From: Zhengitettix transpicula
Lineage: Eukaryota; Arthropoda; Insecta; Orthoptera; Tetrigidae
Reading direction: 5' to 3'
DNA length: 64,000 bases
Assembly: GCA_037074705.1 (NCBI GenBank)
Contig: CM073591.1
Span: 158,703,032 to 158,767,031, forward strand
Part shown: positions 49,613 to 60,349 of the stretch, one piece after another
How the letters are laid out: each line of letters begins with the position of its first letter
Numbering within the stretch: position 1 is the first letter of the stretch
Notes under the pieces: model-generated
What the model was told of the DNA's origin: nothing
Database searches by the model: none
The model's input: the letters and a program-made list of their open reading frames with translations, nothing else
Translations under genes and position numbers: made by a program

Positions 49613-49789
49613 GCAAACCCAGTGATTTTACTTTCATTGCATTTCTTACCAATTGTAGTTCAAATGACAATTTTTTACGTTAAAATAAAAAAACTTACGT
49701 CAGATTGACACAACTGCAAGTGTCAGTTGACAAAACTGAGTCGCTCAAGGGTCTTCTTCGCGCCTGAGTAAAGGGACAATGATCCCAGA

Positions 49790-50235
49790 AACGTTGTTTG
49801 GTATGTTTGACTTAAATTTGCGTCACATAAAAGCCAAAAAGGAACAACTTAAAGTAAAAAATAAAAAATAAGCACTGGCTACTTTGCACGAAAATCCCAA
49901 CTCACTACTGAAAACAAACTGCTTCCATATAAAACCATACTAATACCTATATGGTCTTATGGGGATGCAGAAAACCATCAGATATCAAGATCTTGCAGAC
50001 TTTTCAATCAAAGACATTGCGCACCCTAGTCAATGCACCGTGGTTCATCAGCAACCATACACTCCATCACGACCTCAAAATTCCATTTATTTCAGAAATC
50101 ATCAAGACGTATGCCTCCAAAAGCAAAGAAAGAACACTAAACCACCGCAACAAATTCATCGCCGACCTCTACCTCCAACAACCCTTAGCAAGAAGATTGA
50201 AGAGATTATGGCCAGAAGACATCACTAAATAAATC
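49790..50235 (+). pseudogene. Jockey-like LINE ORF2 C-terminus
   Basis: The frame starts in MFDLNLRHIKAKKEQLKVK, has one stop, then SLLKTNCFHIKPY and another stop. After a one-base shift it runs open (49951-50232) as LWGCRKPSDIKILQTFQSK, TLRTLVNAPWFISNHTLH, then IPFISEIIKTYASK and ends ARRLKRLWPEDITK. This is the typical end of Jockey ORF2, where the protein stops soon after RRLKRxWPxDL. The polymerase motifs lie upstream and are absent, so the copy is 5'-truncated. Confidence 0.85.
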
Positions 50236-50372
50236 CAGGAGACCCGCCACTGGACGGTGCCCTACCCAAGACAAATAGCTTTAATAATTAAACAATTTAC
50301 TTATTATTGTAAGTGTTGAGAGTAGATTGTAAATCAGCAACCGAAATTAAAAAAAATAAATTTAATAAACAT
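50236..50372 (+). mobile_element. Jockey-like 3' untranslated region
   Basis: Non-coding sequence after the ORF2 stop, ending in A-rich AAATTAAAAAAAATAAATTT-type sequence, consistent with a decayed A-tail. No target duplication found. Confidence 0.5.
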
Positions 50373-50374
50373 TT

Positions 50375-51695
50375 TTACTGATACCACCACAATATATACA
50401 GTATACATACTCTCAGATTTTGCTTATTGTTTATTTTTCTTAATTTATAATTTTAACTTCAACTTTATTTTATTTTATTTTACTCGACCATGTAAAAGTG
50501 TAGGTCATCGAGAAAATCAACAATTTTAAAACATTCAAATGTATTTGAAAAGCTGATCATTTATTTTAATCACAGGAAAATCCTAAACAGATCAAAGTAA
50601 TTAATTCCCAGCAAAGATTTTCTCTGGAGTTCGTTCATTATTTTGTAATTTATTTGGAACAATTTTCTTAATTATTTAATACAACAGATATATTTTTATA
50701 GAAGAAGTATACCAGATTTCCAATTATTTTTAATTTCTTAATGCATTTACCAATTATTAACGAACATAAAATTATTTTCTAATAATTGTCGAAGTTATTT
50801 TAAGTTATTTTCCATGAATTTTTCACAAATGTTATCAACAACTGCTATATTTTGTCTAACGTAATATTTTTGAAGATCCAAACGTATCAACTGTCATTAA
50901 GTAGCGAATCAGTTATAGAAGGCATAGAAAAACCGCAAATGATGTATTTCTTTTAAAGAAACCTTTCAATATCTAAAATATACTCATTATATTGCGTCTT
51001 TGATAGATATTATTGAAAATACCTGAGGATAGTAGAAGGTAAATTAGACGAAAGTAATATTGGAGTAGTGGGGAATGTCGAGAGTTGGTTTTGATCCAGA
51101 ATAGAAATTGGTAATGCAGGAGAAAATGGAAGACTGAAGTGGAGTTCAGTTGTGTATTTGTGCTTTATATTGAGTGAAAACATTCTGTATATTTTGTTTC
51201 CAGCTGGATTCAAGCACCGTAGATTTTAAACACAGAGGCTCAATTCACGCGACAGCGGACCGCCAATACCTCAAATCCGAATTTCCGTTCACCACCAAAA
51301 CAAACCCCCGAATTACGACTTCTAAGCTACAAATACTTTGCACATCAGGGTACCCCTTATAAAATGGTGGTGAGAACTAATAGTGCCAAATACAGAGTCG
51401 CTCTCTATAACATTAAAATCCCACAAAACCCTGTTAACATTTTTTTGCTTTCTTCATATTACTGCTTTCGTCTACCTGGGTGACTGTCATATTCCATGAC
51501 CTCTGATATTGGAAGCGGTTCCGTTCCCGCTTAAACAGGTCGGCCTGTGATAAACTACTACTCTTCGTAAATTCAATACTAGCATCGTGTTAGTCGTCTT
51601 TTAAATGTCATTATAATTTTCAGGATTAATTTATAAACATATATATATTATTGTATAGTAAATTTTAAAACCCAATTTGTTGTTAAATCATTGAA
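50375..51695. other. Unassigned AT-rich sequence
   Basis: No gene recognised. Two frames of 62-67 codons near 51010-51362 lack support. A short AT tract at 51640-51652 is not linked to an LTR. Confidence 0.45.
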
Positions 51696-51700
51696 ACCAA

Positions 51701-51844
51701 AAGACTCATCTTATTTTGAATTACTATGCATATATATATATATATATATATATATAAACATATATATATATATATATATATTGCAGTAATTAAAAGACAA
51801 TAATTAATAATTAAACAAAAGACTCATCTTATTTTGAATTACTA

Positions 51845-51884
<40 letters not shown>

Positions 51885-51915
51885 AGTAATTAAAAGACAA
51901 TAATTAATAATTAAA
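51701..51915. repeat. Duplicated LTR edge and flank
   Basis: The string AAGACTCATCTTATTTTG through ATTACTATGCATATAT plus an (AT)n tract plus TGYAGTAATTAAAAGACAAT occurs twice, with the flank starting at 51701 and 51819 and the LTR starts at 51782 and 51882. The AT tracts differ in length (the first is interrupted by AAACA). Confidence 0.9.
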
Positions 51916-53001
51916 AACATTGTGGACTTGAATTGTTATCGGCAAATAGACACACATCACACAAGAATTGACAATAATAACAGGTCTAAAGCATTGTAGG
52001 ACTGTTTGGCGCACTAAGAGAACGTATAGGGAAGTTGGATTATCAAGAACGGCAGAAAGCGATCGTAATGGAAAGACACGAGACGTTTTCAAAGAATTGA
52101 AAAGTAAAGTTGTTAAGTAGAAGCAGAGTACAACATTCACCCGGATATTGCTGCAGAAAGATTTCGGAGTGTTCTAGTTAATGCCAAATAATTTTAAAAA
52201 GTCTACGTGGAGGAATTAGTTGAGGTACCACAAATTGGCATTATTGCAGAATAAGTCGTCTTCGAGATATAGCCAACACTTGCTAATCCAACAGTGAACT
52301 GTAAAGTCAGTGGAAAGAATGGCCTGTTTTTAGAATACTGAGTGTGAGTAAGTGTTGCTGAAAGAGTTAAAATTGCCCTGGTTCCAGAGAAACTGTAAGT
52401 CATACCTCAATTAAATTATTATTGTAAACCTTTGATTAAAGATGAAATTGTCAGATTTCGGATTTTTTTTTGAATATTGTAAATATTTGTGTATTGAATA
52501 ACTTTACAGTGACTCGATTGTTTAAACAGAGTAATACCTTTCTTTCTTTAAAGGCCAAGTTAAAGACCCTGAGAGAAAGAGTAAGACTTTTGGATTCTAC
52601 GTAATAAATTTTATAAATTCAATAAATATCTAGTTTGTAACTTAAATTCATTTTCTGCATATAATAAGTTAATGTGTTTGTTTAATAATTGTTTAATAAT
52701 TGTTAAATAAAATTTTATTTATTAACATCCTTTCATTTAAAGTTAAAGTAGTTAAAGTAATGCATTCAACGCGGGCTAACTGTTTTACTTAATTGTAATT
52801 TCATTTATATACCACATTTTTAATTCACCAATGTTGGCACTGTTTCATTTTAAATTGTTTACTAATATATAATTATTACTCTTTGGAGTCATCGACGTGA
52901 GTCTAATAATTTAATTAAATGTTTCATAGTTGAGTATTACATTTTTGGCTTCACCAACGTGTGTAACTATCATATTTAAATTGTTTTCATACTTATATTC
53001 T

Positions 53002-53004
<3 letters not shown>
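51882..53004 (+). mobile_element. LTR, family copy g
   Basis: 1123 bp beginning TGTAGTAATTAAAAGAC and ending TATTCTACA, with AT tracts at 51850-51881 and 53005-53052. Landmarks are ACTGTAAGTCAT (about 52394), TGTAAACC, GTCAGATTTCGG (52450) and CCCTGAG (52567-52573). The last 245 bp are four primer-binding-site-like modules. No internal coding region follows, so it is a solo LTR. Confidence 0.75.
52760..53004 (+). repeat. Four 62-64-bp primer-binding-site-like modules in copy g
   Basis: Cores (CAACG or its variants) fall at 52767, 52829, 52893 and 52955, a spacing of 62, 64 and 62 bp. The clearest are TTTGGAGTCATCGACGTGAG (52882) and TTTGGCTTCACCAACGTGTG (52944). Each module ends in a TTACA- or ACACA-like word, and the last one abuts the AT tract. 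Confidence 0.85.

Positions 53005-53052
<48 letters not shown>
53005..53052. repeat. (AT)n, right flank of LTR copy g
   Basis: 48 bp of AT repeats. Confidence 0.95.
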
Positions 53053-53054
<2 letters not shown>

Positions 53055-53680
53055 GAAAACTGACAACAAAAAGATTTCGATAAAATTAGACATCGATAGA
53101 ATTGATCTTTTTCTTTCTTCACATACTTACTTTCCTTTTAGGTATTACTTATATAGGTTTATAACTGCATAGACATAAACACAAACCTATACTCGACTAA
53201 GACATTAGTTCAAATTATAATACACTGGCTATGTTAAAATTTTTTCTAGATTCAAAACCAATTTTCTTATAGTAAGACATATTTTTTAGCATGAAAAACA
53301 CTGGAATGACATACTCAATTCAGTTTACTCCCAGAGATCTGCTTCTGTCTCTCTGTTTTCGCGAAACTGTAATTCCACCTACTAATTTTTTCATTACACC
53401 TATAAACCCTTTTACTTACTTTTAACTTACTAAGTTATATTAACTATCATTAATACTATCAATGACGTCCTACAGTTTCCTGCAATCACTTCACCATTGC
53501 TTTATAGATTAAGATAAATTTAAATAACAATACCCATATATTGTTTAATTTAAACGTCACTTAACTAAATTTATTAATAGAAATATTACTATTTTTAACA
53601 ATAAATCACTATCATAATTCGTTAATCTTCAATTGAATTATTTTTTATACTATGTGGGAAACTGTAATTCAAACTCAAGC
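53053..53680. other. AT-rich sequence, nothing recognised
   Basis: No gene or element recognised. Confidence 0.5.
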
Positions 53681-53684
53681 AAGA

Positions 53685-54568
53685 AATTAGTAATTATGAA
53701 ATTAATTCTTCCATTTACAGAAATATAATAATTTATAATTATTTCATGGGTTTTTGATCTACCATCAGACACCGATATTTTGTGTTCCTACGTTATGAAC
53801 TATTATATACTGATTTTTAACAAATGGTATATTAAGTTATTCATTTGATCATTATTATTCACAATTTTATTGAAAAATCATATTCCCAAAAGGCTGCTTT
53901 AATTAACATTAAAATGATAATAAAATTTTCGTACTAACTAAAAAGAAGCTACGCAGTCTTTGATCAGTTTTATTTAATAAAATAACTGTCTGGAAAAGTT
54001 ATGGATAACTATTTTCCTTGTTCAGAGATTTAAAGCTCGAAACAGAAATAAGATATAAGAGTGCAAGATAATTAGATAAATAAAACAATAAATTATTTAA
54101 ATAAGGCAAAAGAGTCATAAATAAATACCACACAAGGTTTCTGCAATCGTTGTTGCTTTCGTCAGGTGATTCAAAAAACGCAGGAGCCTTAAGAACGACA
54201 CGCCACACAAATCAGGTGACTTCACTGCACTTAACTTTTCAAGACAGTTATTTTGTTAAATAAAACTTATCAAAGACTGCGTAACTTATTTTCTATTAGT
54301 ACGCAAATTTTCATTTTAATTATTATTATTATTTTAATTATTATTATTATTAGTCTGCTAAGATTACGAATAATTATTCAGTAAAATTCTAAAGAATAAT
54401 GAACAAATGAATAACTTAATATTATTTTTGTTGAAAATCAGTTTATGAATAGATCTTAACGGAGATACACAAAATATCGGAGTCTCATGGTGCGATCAAA
54501 AAACCATGAATAACTAAAAGTTACTATATTTCTGTAAATGAAAGAATTCATTTCATAGTTAGTAATTA
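53685..54568. mobile_element. Long inverted repeat, foldback-like element
   Basis: Left arm 53685-54001 and right arm 54231-54568 are imperfect reverse complements over more than 300 bp, by eye about 75-85% matched. Clear paired blocks are TACGCAGTCTTTGATCAG (53951) with 54281, AATGAATAACTTAATAT (54407) with 53836, and ATATTTCTGTAAATG (54526) with 53717. The spacer 54002-54230 has a 69-codon minus frame with no recognisable domain. The arms are AT-rich and contain an (ATT)n run at 54317-54351. Terminal bases and target duplication are not clear. Confidence 0.75.
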
Positions 54569-54569
54569 G

Positions 54570-54997
54570 AACAGCTCTCACAGGCACCTTCATTATATTT
54601 TCACTAGTACATGAATTTTATAGGATAATACGATTCACATTCACATATTAGAAACATGTTTAACTTCATTGGGAACTTACTGATTGATTCCTTAATTATC
54701 ACCGAAAACTTAAATACAAGTCACTTTTTCAAGATAATAATTAATAAAATTTCACAGGAACAGTAAGTGGTGATTATAAATTAATGGTTTACACGAAAAA
54801 TTAATTCCACGATAAAATAATCGCGTTTACTGGCACGCCGCGCGGTGTTAAGGCTAGTAAGTTTTATTAAAGTTTCTCTCTTTCCAAATAATCGATGTTA
54901 CAGAATTTTGTTGTAATTATTGCATAGGATGCGTTTTTAACCATTTTTGCCAGCTTTTTCAGAGATACTTTAAGATAAACTTGTGCTTTGTATCGAT
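54570..54997. other. AT-rich sequence, nothing recognised
   Basis: No gene or element recognised. Confidence 0.5.
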
Positions 54998-55005
54998 TCG
55001 AGCAG
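54998..55005. repeat. Target site duplication, left (TCGAGCAG)
   Basis: TCGAGCAG, matching 55554-55561. Confidence 0.85.
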
Positions 55006-55553
55006 GTTTTTTTTTGGGGGGGAAGGGAGGTAACAGGCTACATGAGGGTAATCCACATAGTGGCAACTCCCCTTTAATAGCACAGGAAGGGATTTGAAAG
55101 GGGGGATGCGGAAGGGTAGAGGAAGGTAGCCAAGGGTTAAATAGGGCCCCCAGGCTATAGTTTAAGGATCCTACCCGGTATTCGCCAAAAAGTAATGCAA
55201 GGAAAACCCTAGAAAAACCTGCATCAGGTAGGTCGGGCATTGGGTACTTGTCCCACGCCCTTCCGATAGCGGGAAAAGAGTTTGCTGTGGAGATGCAGCA
55301 TTCCCTTTTCCGTACCTCGACCAGTTTAGGAGGCAGCTGGCCGACTGTTCCAATGGGAACAGCGAACAACTCTTACCGTATGCCCAAGGTCTGTGACCCC
55401 GGAACTTAGACCTCTCAAAACAGGCCGAGGTGCCTCGGCTTGTGGGAACCTTAGTTCAAAAACGGAGAGGAAAAGGCATCCCCATAGGTAGCCCCTTCGT
55501 GTCTCTCCTACAAGGTTCTGCCTGCGAGAGAATAGCCCTCGCAGACCTTTCTC
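55006..55553 (-). mobile_element. SINE-like retroposon, full-length copy B
   Basis: Same family as copy A, with its A-tail (plus-strand poly-T, about 55007-55014) at the left and an 8-bp target duplication. Its 5' end (right) has a single CTGCGAGGG...TCTCGCAGG palindromic unit. A minus frame of 136 codons (54959-55369) and others inside are repeat artefacts. With copy A it defines the full length at 548-564 bp. Confidence 0.85.
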
Positions 55554-55561
55554 TCGAGCAG
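55554..55561. repeat. Target site duplication, right (TCGAGCAG)
   Basis: TCGAGCAG, matching 54998-55005. Confidence 0.85.
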
Positions 55562-56660
55562 TCATTTCTTCATAGACCAGAAAACCTCTTGGAAAAATAA
55601 TTTCAACTGGAGGAGACATTTTGTAGTTTAAGTAAGTTTTTTAAAAAATTAAATTAATATGTTTAACTTCAACTCGGATGGTTAGACAGGATACTACGTC
55701 TTTTCCGCCAGATGGCCTATCGTAGAAATATTTGTTTCGATTCCATCACGTGATGAAACGTCATCTTGAAGTTAAATATAAATGGGGGGAAAAATAGGTT
55801 TTGCGGCGTAACAACGACCAAGGCGAACACAAAGCCGGGCGCCAGACTATTTTATAGACGGAGACTGACGGTGTTTGATAGTGGCGGTGCACGAAGGGCG
55901 AGAGAATATTGGGCTGCAGTACATCACACAGGACCCTGATAATGTCAACCGTCACTTCAATATCTTCTGCACGCTTTGTCCACTCTTTCCATGCGAGTAA
56001 CGCCCTCCAGCACATGTCAGCTGTTGACTGTTTTCCCCCCGTTTTAAAACGTACTCTTGTTGTTCGCGGAACGAATATATATTCTGACTTTATCACACAC
56101 TCAGGCGAAAATTGGACCCTTTGAATTTTACACCTGCATCTAAATGTGGGCGTTTTAATGTCAAATTTATATTTTATACAAAACACATTTTGCAGAGACC
56201 TTTTACATAATGTTATCACTGACAACGAAAGTCTTTCCTCACAGTATGTTTCACTGTTCCCATTCTCTATATAGCTGCACTCCAGAAAAATATATAATTC
56301 CGTCTGTTAAACTTATTACTGCCTAGAATTTAAAATTAACGATTAAATGACGATATAACCACAAAGAAAATAAACTCCATACAATGATTCTGCGATCTTT
56401 ATTTTTTTCTTGTTCCCTCTTATTTAAATTTCGTACGCTACAATTTGGTCCGAATTTTTTTTAATAATATCAAATATCTATCATTTATTTTTTCCTTCAT
56501 GATCGAAACCTACAAGAAGCCAAGGTATCAACCGTTGTGATGTTTGCCAAATATCTTGCTCTGATTGAAATTCATGATACACAGGGCAAACTAAAATGGC
56601 TTTAAAACCCGTAGCAAATAACATAGAATATTCAATGATCAATCAATGATCGAAGGCTTT
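55562..56660. other. Unassigned sequence with a 154-codon open frame
   Basis: The minus-strand frame 55761-56225 (154 codons from Met) is the longest not explained by a repeat. It has several Cys/Arg and Trp residues (CRCKIQRVQF, WRALLAWKEWTKRAED) but no family I know, no paired exon and no obvious promoter. The same stretch is also open for 71 codons on the plus strand. It may be chance in moderate-GC DNA or an unknown repeat. Confidence 0.3.
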
Positions 56661-56668
56661 CCGGGTGT

Positions 56669-56851
56669 AGTTGCTGCAGAAACAGTTCTCGGGTTTCCCG
56701 CGGATACCAACAGCGATTAAACCGCGACGTTTCGACAACCGCAAACTATTCGACTAGAAGATAACGACAGAGCTAGCGTTCGTCGAACCGTCGCGGGTTA
56801 ATCGCTGTTGATATCCGTTTGTAACCCGAAAACTTTTTCTGCAACTGCAAC
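56669..56851. repeat. Inverted repeat with 45-bp spacer
   Basis: Left arm 56669-56736 and right arm 56782-56851 are reverse complements with a few mismatches (for example CAACAGCGATTAA and TTAATCGCTGTTG). The spacer contains CTAGAAGATAACGACAG, related to the motif at 38498-38548. It may be a terminal fragment of a Penelope-like element in inverted arrangement. Confidence 0.75.
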
Positions 56852-56859
56852 ATATATCC

Positions 56860-57253
56860 AATATTAAACCATACACTGACAAGCAATTGAAAAATGAAAA
56901 TATTGTATATGTCGACACCATATTCTATAATTAAATCCGAAATGTTTTATGTTAAATATGCAATTAACGTATAACCAGATATTGTGAAACTCGGCTGCTA
57001 GTATGTTCCATCATTATAAAACAAGCACCTTCGCTATCATTTTACTAATATTTATATTGGTTACGTCACTTGTATTGTGCTGCGAACATTTTCAAATAAC
57101 CGAACTGACCTCAACTTAACACCTGAAGAAAGCAACAAAGTTTGCAGAACCCTTTGTTTGATTTTGGTTACATAATTTTATAATAGTTAACTTTAAACTA
57201 AGTTTATAATTTTTACCTATCATTTATTAAAGGAATTAATAAAAGTCGTGTAT
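56860..57253. other. AT-rich sequence, nothing recognised
   Basis: No gene or element recognised. Confidence 0.5.
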
Positions 57254-57605
57254 AAATCATTTACGTAGTGATTTGTATTGAGAATCCTTGAATTTCATCC
57301 TCCGAAAACGTAAAATATAAATTGCAAACGTCCAACATATAATAATATTCATAAGATCATGACTATACATGCAACAGACTCAACGATCGATAATTCATTT
57401 AAAAATACGACGATAATGACAAAACTTTTAAATCATTTACGTAGTGATTTGTATTGAGAATCCTTGAATTTCATCCTCCGAAAACGTAAAATATAAATTG
57501 CAAACGTCCAACATATAATAATATTCATAAGATCATGACTATACATGCAACAGACTCAACGATCGATAATTCATTTAAAAATACGACGATAATGACAAAA
57601 CTTTT
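57254..57605. repeat. Perfect 176-bp tandem duplication
   Basis: 57254-57429 and 57430-57605 appear identical base for base, starting AAATCATTTACGTAGTG and ending GACAAAACTTTT. No such identity is seen elsewhere in the window. Confidence 0.95.
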
Positions 57606-59205
57606 AAGAAATCGCAAAAAAAAAATCCAAATAACTATCATTTTATTTGTTGGAAAATTTTACAAATACAGTTCAAGGACACACAATTTCAGAGTATATT
57701 AAAAAATAAATAAAACATTCACGCAATCTTATGTAGTTTAAACATATTGGACACTGAACTGCAAATCACTACGAATGTTTTGCAATTGTTCCCCACTTAC
57801 ATTAATTCGCTAAAACTCTACATATCTCTGAGATTTTTGTGCTTTATTAATTATAATATTAATTTAATAACACCACGAGTTGTTCCTAGATTAAACAAAC
57901 TCTTACCATTCACATTAATTAAGTTAAATATCAGTTGTCATAAAAAGTCAAAATGAAACATTATTAAAATATATTTAATTCAACAAATCATCATTTGAAT
58001 TGATTGCAGGAGTTGATAAGTAAAGCGGAATAGCTGACGTTGTATTTACTTGTATTATTTCTTAACAATTTTATACGCAGAATGCAAATTTGATAATGCT
58101 AAAAATCTTCTCCCGGATCTGCATAACAAATAAAAATATTTCATCGTAAACCGTACGGACCACGTACTGTGAAAGGCGGAACAAAATCAGCATGACAGAC
58201 GGAAATTTTACGTTACATCAATTTTTGTTCCCTGGAATGAAATCTAAATTGTAAACTAAAATTAGTGTGTGCATAGAGGCACAATAATTATTTTATTTAT
58301 ATCGAATATTTTTATGGGTAACTGATATATTTGCATATTATATATCTATTTCCTTCTGAAATATTATTTGTTTTATCCAATCATTATTGACTTCTTTCAT
58401 TTATTTGATCATTCCTCGGTTATTATTAAATCCTTCATTATTACTTTCTGTCGTCTAATTCTGTCCTTTAACATTCGCACAGAGCTGTAGTTATTTTCCT
58501 TGGAACTTCTGGCATAGTCCTCATGAATTAAGGATACTGTCTTAACTATTGCCTAGTGCGTAAATAAAACTAAAAAATAGTAAAATCAATTGCAATTTTA
58601 ACTTTATTCACAATGAATACATTTGTCATAATCCTATAACGATGTGTTTATTAAAAAAATTATAACAGAAAATTCCGGCACTCCACTTTTTACACAAAAA
58701 CTGTCGTCTTAATTGAAGATCAAACGATATTATATTTAATTTCAACCGCCAATTAAGCCAACTACTATCAAAGCTGACCCGCAGTTCGTGTAAACCCATG
58801 CTCAGAGGGCGCAGGACAATTACGGCCACATCAAGTGCAGATCCGGTCGGACTAAGTGACCTGTGAATAATATTAATCCCTCTGTCGCTGGGTTAAATCG
58901 CGCGATCTCTCATGGAAGTGACGGCGGCACACAACACAGGCTCACAGCGTGGCGCTTCGTACAGTCGCTGCTTCAAAACCTTCTCAATTCCAGTGCTGGC
59001 AATGAACATGTAGTACTTGCTTGGATTAGATTTCAAATAGGTTTACACAACTGCGATAAATTCATTATCTTACTGGCAGAATTAGAAGGTGAAATTATAG
59101 TGGCGTCCAGAGATAAAAATTACTCAGATGAAATTTGCAGTTAAATTGTCGTGAATATGTAATTATCTCTCCTTTAAGCTTTGTTTTTCTAAAGTCCACT
59201 TCTAT
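57606..59205. other. Unassigned sequence
   Basis: Mostly AT-rich. At about 58780-59000 GC rises and a 93-codon plus frame (58863-59144) exists, without recognised domain or splice evidence. Confidence 0.4.
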
Positions 59206-59210
59206 TCCTC

Positions 59211-59232
59211 TCTCTCTCTCTCTCTCTCTCTC
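59211..59232. repeat. (TC)n microsatellite
   Basis: About 11 TC units just before SINE-like copy C. Confidence 0.95.
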
Positions 59233-59256
59233 ACTCCTACAATTTAACAAGTTATG

Positions 59257-59500
59257 TCTCCCGCTATCGGAAGGGCGTGGGACAAGTACCCAATGCCCGA
59301 CCTTCCCTGATGCAGGTTTTTCTAAGGTTTTCCCTGCATTTATTTAGGCGAATGCCGGGTAGGATCCTTAAAATATAGCCCGGGGGCCCTAGTAACCCTT
59401 GGCTACCTTCCTCTACCCTTCCGCATCCCCAATTTACAAATTCCATCCTATGCTTTTAAAGGATCACCCTCATGTAGCCTGTTGCCCTAAAAAAAAAAAA
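59257..59500 (+). mobile_element. SINE-like copy C, 5'-truncated
   Basis: Starts TCTCCCGCTATCGG and ends CTGTTGCCCT plus 13 A. It lacks the first ~300 bp. The A-tail is directly followed by ATTGTTCGC. Confidence 0.85.
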
Positions 59501-59509
59501 ATTGTTCGC

Positions 59510-60004
59510 ACCTTTTAGGAGAGATACGAAGGGGCTACCTTTGGGGATGCCTTTTCCTCTCCGTTTTTGAACTAAGGTTCCCACAAGCCGAGGCACCTCG
59601 GCCTGTTTTGAGAGGTGTATGTTCCGGAGTCGCAGACCTTGGGCATACGGTAAGAGTTGTCCGCTATTCCCATTGGAATAGTCGGCCAGCTGCCTCCTAA
59701 ACAGGTCGAGGCACGGAGAAGGGAATGCTGCGTCCCCACAGCAAACTCCTCTCCCGCTATCGGAAGGGCGTGGGACAAGTACTCAATGCCCGACCTACCC
59801 GATGCAGGATTTTCTAAAGTTTTCCCTGCATTTCTTTAGGCGAATGCCGGGTAGGATCCTTAAAATATAGCCCGGGGGCCCTAGTTAACCCTTGGCTACC
59901 TTCCTCTACCCTTCCGCATCCCCCCTTTCAAATCCCTTCCTATGCTATTAAAGGGGAGTTGCCCAATGTGGATTACCCTCATGTAGCCTGTTGCCCTAAA
60001 AAAA
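59510..60004 (+). mobile_element. SINE-like copy D, nested insertion
   Basis: 495 bp starting ACCTTTTAGGAGAG (about 30-50 bp short of the full 5' end) and ending in GCCCT plus A-tail. It is flanked by a 9-bp direct repeat ATTGTTCGC (59501-59509 and 60005-60013), so it inserted at the junction of copies C and E. Confidence 0.85.
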
Positions 60005-60005
60005 A

Positions 60006-60347
60006 TTGTTCGCTATGCCCATTGGAATAGTCGGCCAGCTGCCTCCTAAACTGGTCGAGGCACGGAGAAGGGAATGCTGCGTCCCCACAGCAAACTCCTC
60101 TCCCGCTATCGGAAGGGCGTGGGACAAGTACCCAATATCTGATGCAGGTTTTTCTAGGGTTTTCCCTGCATTACTTTTAGGCGAATTCCGGATAGGATCC
60201 TTAAAATATAGCCCCGGGGCCCTAGTTAACCCTTGGCTACCTTTTTCTACCCTTCCGCATCCCCCCTTTCAAATCTCTTCCTATGCTATTAAATGGGAGT
60301 TACACAACGTGGATTACCCTCATGTAGCCTGTTGCCCTAAAAAAAAA
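60006..60347 (+). mobile_element. SINE-like copy E, 5'-truncated
   Basis: Begins within TTGTTCGCTATGCCC, which corresponds to internal positions of copy D, and ends in an A-tail at 60339-60347. It was adjacent to the A-tail of C before D inserted. A 129-codon plus frame (60006-60395) is a repeat artefact. Confidence 0.8.
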
Positions 60348-60349
60348 TT

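Noticed and set aside
52911..53172. Frames with long Tyr-Ile runs on both strands
   Set aside because: Translation of the (AT)n microsatellite.
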